Positions 61,970-64,000 of a stretch of DNA of 64,000 nucleotides are shown piece by piece (the stretch's first letter is position 1; the number at the start of each line of letters is the position of its first letter). The notes under the pieces were generated by a model. That model had not been told where the DNA came from. It did not search any database and saw only the letters and a list, made by a program, of their open reading frames with translations. Source of the DNA: an uncultured Clostridia bacterium (GTDB lineage Bacteria > Bacillota > Clostridia > Oscillospirales > Ruminococcaceae); contig CANQTP010000010.1 in the NCBI GenBank assembly GCA_947626755.1, forward strand, positions 1-64,000, written 5' to 3'. The translations under genes and the position numbers were made by a program.

Positions 61970-62278
61970 ATGCGCTTTTATTTGATAAGCGATAATGTTG
62001 ATACGCAGATGGGAATGCGGCTTGCGGGTATCGAGGGCGTTGTTGTCCACGAATCAAGCGAGGTAAAAAAAGCTCTTGCCGCTGCTATGGACGACAAGGA
62101 CGTTGCCGTTATACTTATGACCGAAAAGCTTATAAAGCTTTGTGAAGAAATGGTTTATGAATACAAGCTCGACAGACGTCAGCCGCTTATCGTGGAGATA
62201 CCCGATCGTCATGCCACATCGAATATCACGGGCATAATTTCAAAATATATCGAATCTGCTATCGGGTTGAAGCTTTAA
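61970..62278 (+). CDS. ntpG: V-type ATPase subunit F
   Basis: A 102-residue Rossmann-like central stalk subunit: YLISDNVDTQMGMRLAGIEG, VAVILMTEKLIKLCE and RRQPLIVEIPDRH. AGGAGG precedes the ATG, 12 nt after subunit K. Named NtpG in Enterococcus nomenclature. Confidence 0.92.
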   Translation: MRFYLISDNVDTQMGMRLAGIEGVVVHESSEVKKALAAAMDDKDVAVILMTEKLIKLCEEMVYEYKLDRRQPLIVEIPDRHATSNITGIISKYIESAIGLKL

Positions 62279-62292
62279 AGGAGTAATTTCTT

Positions 62293-62880
62293 ATGGATAT
62301 GAACAATGAAAAGCTGCAAAGATTCATTGACGCTGTAAACAGCGAGACAGAACGTAAAGTCAGCGAAATGCTTGGCGAAGCCGAAAAGGAAAAGAAAGAG
62401 ATACTTTCCGAAGCCGAAAGGGAATCGGAGGAGTTCGCCGAAAGATATTTCAGCACCGGAAACAAGAAGAACGGCAACCGCTACGTCCGCGATATTTCCA
62501 AGGCGGAGCTTGAAATGAAAAAGGAAGTTCTCCGCCGCCGTGAAGAACTTACAGACGAGATATTTTCCGTTGTGTGCGAACGCCTTACAAGTTACAGGAA
62601 CGACCCCAAGTATGTGGATATGCTTGTAAAAGATCTGCTGCGGGTAAAAGTTTCCAACGGCGCGGAAATTTTCCTTGCTCCCGAGGACATGAAGTATGCC
62701 GATACGTTAAAAAAGGCGATACGTTCGGAAAATGTTGTATTTTCTCCCGATGAGAATATAAAGCTTGGCGGGATCTCCGTTTACAACAAGGACAGCGAGA
62801 CAATCTCGGACAAGACTTTTGACATGGCAGTCGAGGAACAGCGGCAGCTTTTTGCCAACAGCAATGTTTTTGCACAATGA
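62293..62880 (+). CDS. ntpE: V-type ATPase subunit E
   Basis: A 195-residue peripheral stalk subunit. The N-terminal half is a coiled coil (SEMLGEAEKEKKEILSEAER); the C-terminal globular domain includes GGISVYNKDSETISDKTFD. AAAGGAG precedes the ATG. It partners with the G/H-type subunit at 58137. Confidence 0.9.
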   Translation: MDMNNEKLQRFIDAVNSETERKVSEMLGEAEKEKKEILSEAERESEEFAERYFSTGNKKNGNRYVRDISKAELEMKKEVLRRREELTDEIFSVVCERLTSYRNDPKYVDMLVKDLLRVKVSNGAEIFLAPEDMKYADTLKKAIRSENVVFSPDENIKLGGISVYNKDSETISDKTFDMAVEEQRQLFANSNVFAQ

Positions 62881-62902
62881 ATCCCGAACGGAGGTATAAG
62901 CC

Positions 62903-64000
62903 TTGAATACGATTTTTTCCATAAACGGTCCTGTTGTAAAAGTAAGGGATACAAAGGATTTTTCCATGCTTGAAATGGTCTATGTGGGCGTGAAGCGTCT
63001 TATAGGCGAAGTCATCGGTATAACCTCCGACGAAACTACCATTCAGGTGTACGAATCCACAACGGGACTCAGACCCGGCGAGCCTGTGGAGGGCAGCGGA
63101 ATGCCTATGTCGGCCACTCTCGGTCCGGGAATACTTTCAAATATCTTTGACGGCATCGAACGTCCGCTGAAACAGATCGAAGCTCTGAGCGGAGCATTTA
63201 TTTCCGAGGGTGCGAACGTTTCCGCACTTGATACCGCTAAGAAGTATGACGTCAAAATAACCGTTTCCGTGGGGGATAAGTTAAGCGGCGGGGATATTTA
63301 TGCAACCTGCCCCGAAACTCCCGTTATCGAACATCGCTGCATGGTTCACCCGAACCTTGCGGGCGAAGTTGTATGGACTGCGGAAAACGGTCAGTATACC
63401 ATAAATGACTGCGTTGTAAAACTCAAGACCGACAGCGGGGAAGTGAAGGAACTTACCCTTTGCCAGAAATGGCCTATCAAGAGGAGCAGACCTTTCAAGG
63501 AACGTCTGCCCATAAGCAGACCGCTTATAACGGGTCAGAGAGTCATAGACACGATACTTCCCATTGCAAAGGGCGGAACTGCCGCCGTTCCGGGAGGTTT
63601 CGGAACGGGCAAGACTATGACGCAGCATCAGCTTGCAAAGTGGTGCGATGCGGACATAATAGTTTATATCGGCTGCGGCGAACGCGGAAACGAAATGACG
63701 CAGGTACTTGAAGAATTTTCCGAACTGGTTGACCCAAGAACCGGAAAGGCTCTGACGGACAGAACAGTCCTTATTGCAAACACTTCAAATATGCCTGTTG
63801 CAGCGCGTGAAGCTTCCATTTATACGGGAATAACTCTTGCGGAGTATTACCGCGACATGGGTTATCATATTGCTATAATGGCGGATTCAACATCGCGTTG
63901 GGCGGAAGCGCTCCGCGAAATTAGCGGACGTCTTGAAGAAATGCCCGCGGAAGAGGGTTTCCCCGCATATCTGCCGTCAAGAATTTCCGAGTTCTACGAA
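62903..64000 (+). CDS. ntpA: V-type ATPase catalytic subunit A (5' part, cut by window edge)
   Basis: Catalytic ATPase subunit, open through the window end (366 codons visible of about 590). Beta-barrel start [18 protein letters not shown], Walker [11 protein letters not shown], and [16 protein letters not shown] and [19 protein letters not shown] are present. The start is TTG at 62903 with GGAGG 8 nt upstream. It follows subunit E by 22 nt; B and D are expected beyond the window. Confidence 0.96.
   Translation, partial: MNTIFSINGPVVKVRDTKDFSMLEMVYVGVKRLIGEVIGITSDETTIQVYESTTGLRPGEPVEGSGMPMSATLGPGILSNIFDGIERPLKQIEALSGAFISEGANVSALDTAKKYDVKITVSVGDKLSGGDIYATCPETPVIEHRCMVHPNLAGEVVWTAENGQYTINDCVVKLKTDSGEVKELTLCQKWPIKRSRPFKERLPISRPLITGQRVIDTILPIAKGGTAAVPGGFGTGKTMTQHQLAKWCDADIIVYIGCGERGNEMTQVLEEFSELVDPRTGKALTDRTVLIANTSNMPVAAREASIYTGITLAEYYRDMGYHIAIMADSTSRWAEALREISGRLEEMPAEEGFPAYLPSRISEFYE

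Overview
The window is bacterial chromosome from a spore-forming Clostridia. The evidence is a complete spoIIIA operon, spoVM and gerW, a PASTA-domain Ser/Thr kinase, remA and a V-type ATPase operon. A surface-anchored family 5 cellulase suggests a fibre-degrading gut organism such as a Ruminococcus-like Oscillospirales; the genus is inference. No rRNA, tRNA, CRISPR array, transposase or phage gene was seen.

Layout. Positions 1-2,090 hold the tail of an unknown gene, a convergent pyrB carrying a PyrI-like zinc tail, and a DIP1984-family gene. From about 18,455 down to 2,099 the minus strand is one long series of housekeeping and sporulation genes. It runs spoIIIAA-AB-AC-AD-AE-AF-AG-AH, then gls24-like, nusB, a Kae1-like paralog, xseA, xseB, ispA, a YuiD-like protein, dxs, tlyA, nadK, argR, recN and a radical SAM gene. 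The spoIIIA operon is split between AE and AF by a 0.35 kb non-coding block of stacked hairpins. Positions 18,547-25,393 (plus) hold two acetyltransferases, metY, a D,D-carboxypeptidase, ung, the GH5 lipoprotein and an ASCH protein. rpmB follows on the minus strand. Positions 25,778-34,515 (plus) hold an M50 protease, scpAB, DUF2953, gerW, a second D,D-carboxypeptidase, an RsuA/RluB-type pseudouridine synthase, and a three-gene biotin-dependent carboxyltransferase set (12S-like, biotin carrier, 5S-like). Positions 34,561-35,135 (minus) hold a RelB/DinJ-YoeB toxin-antitoxin pair whose toxin is frameshifted in a run of eight A.

Positions 35,196-49,401 (plus) form a dense core run: a small membrane protein, yicC, remA, gmk, rpoZ, priA, def, fmt, yugP, rsmB, rlmN, PP2C phosphatase, PASTA kinase, rsgA, thiN and spoVM (29 codons, with its ribosome binding site in an inverted repeat). 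Convergent to this is a minus-strand two-gene McrB/McrC-like pair. The AAA+ protein has no N-terminal specificity domain and the McrC has an eroded nuclease motif. Further minus-strand genes are ispE, a class I aminotransferase, an Lrp/AsnC regulator and a PHP histidinol-phosphatase; the lrp-aminotransferase junction carries a partial tandem duplication. Positions 55,476-64,000 (plus) hold a DUF2798 membrane protein behind a folded leader RNA, an ACT-domain protein, a UPF0210 protein and the V-ATPase operon (G/H-C-I-K-F-E-A), cut by the window edge inside subunit A.

Most genes belong to conserved Firmicutes neighbourhoods, and their starts were refined using ribosome binding sites and overlaps. 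The best candidates for something new are the minimal McrBC-like pair, the hairpin block inside spoIIIA, the zinc-tailed PyrB, the leader of the DUF2798 gene, and the carboxyltransferase set without a membrane decarboxylase subunit.
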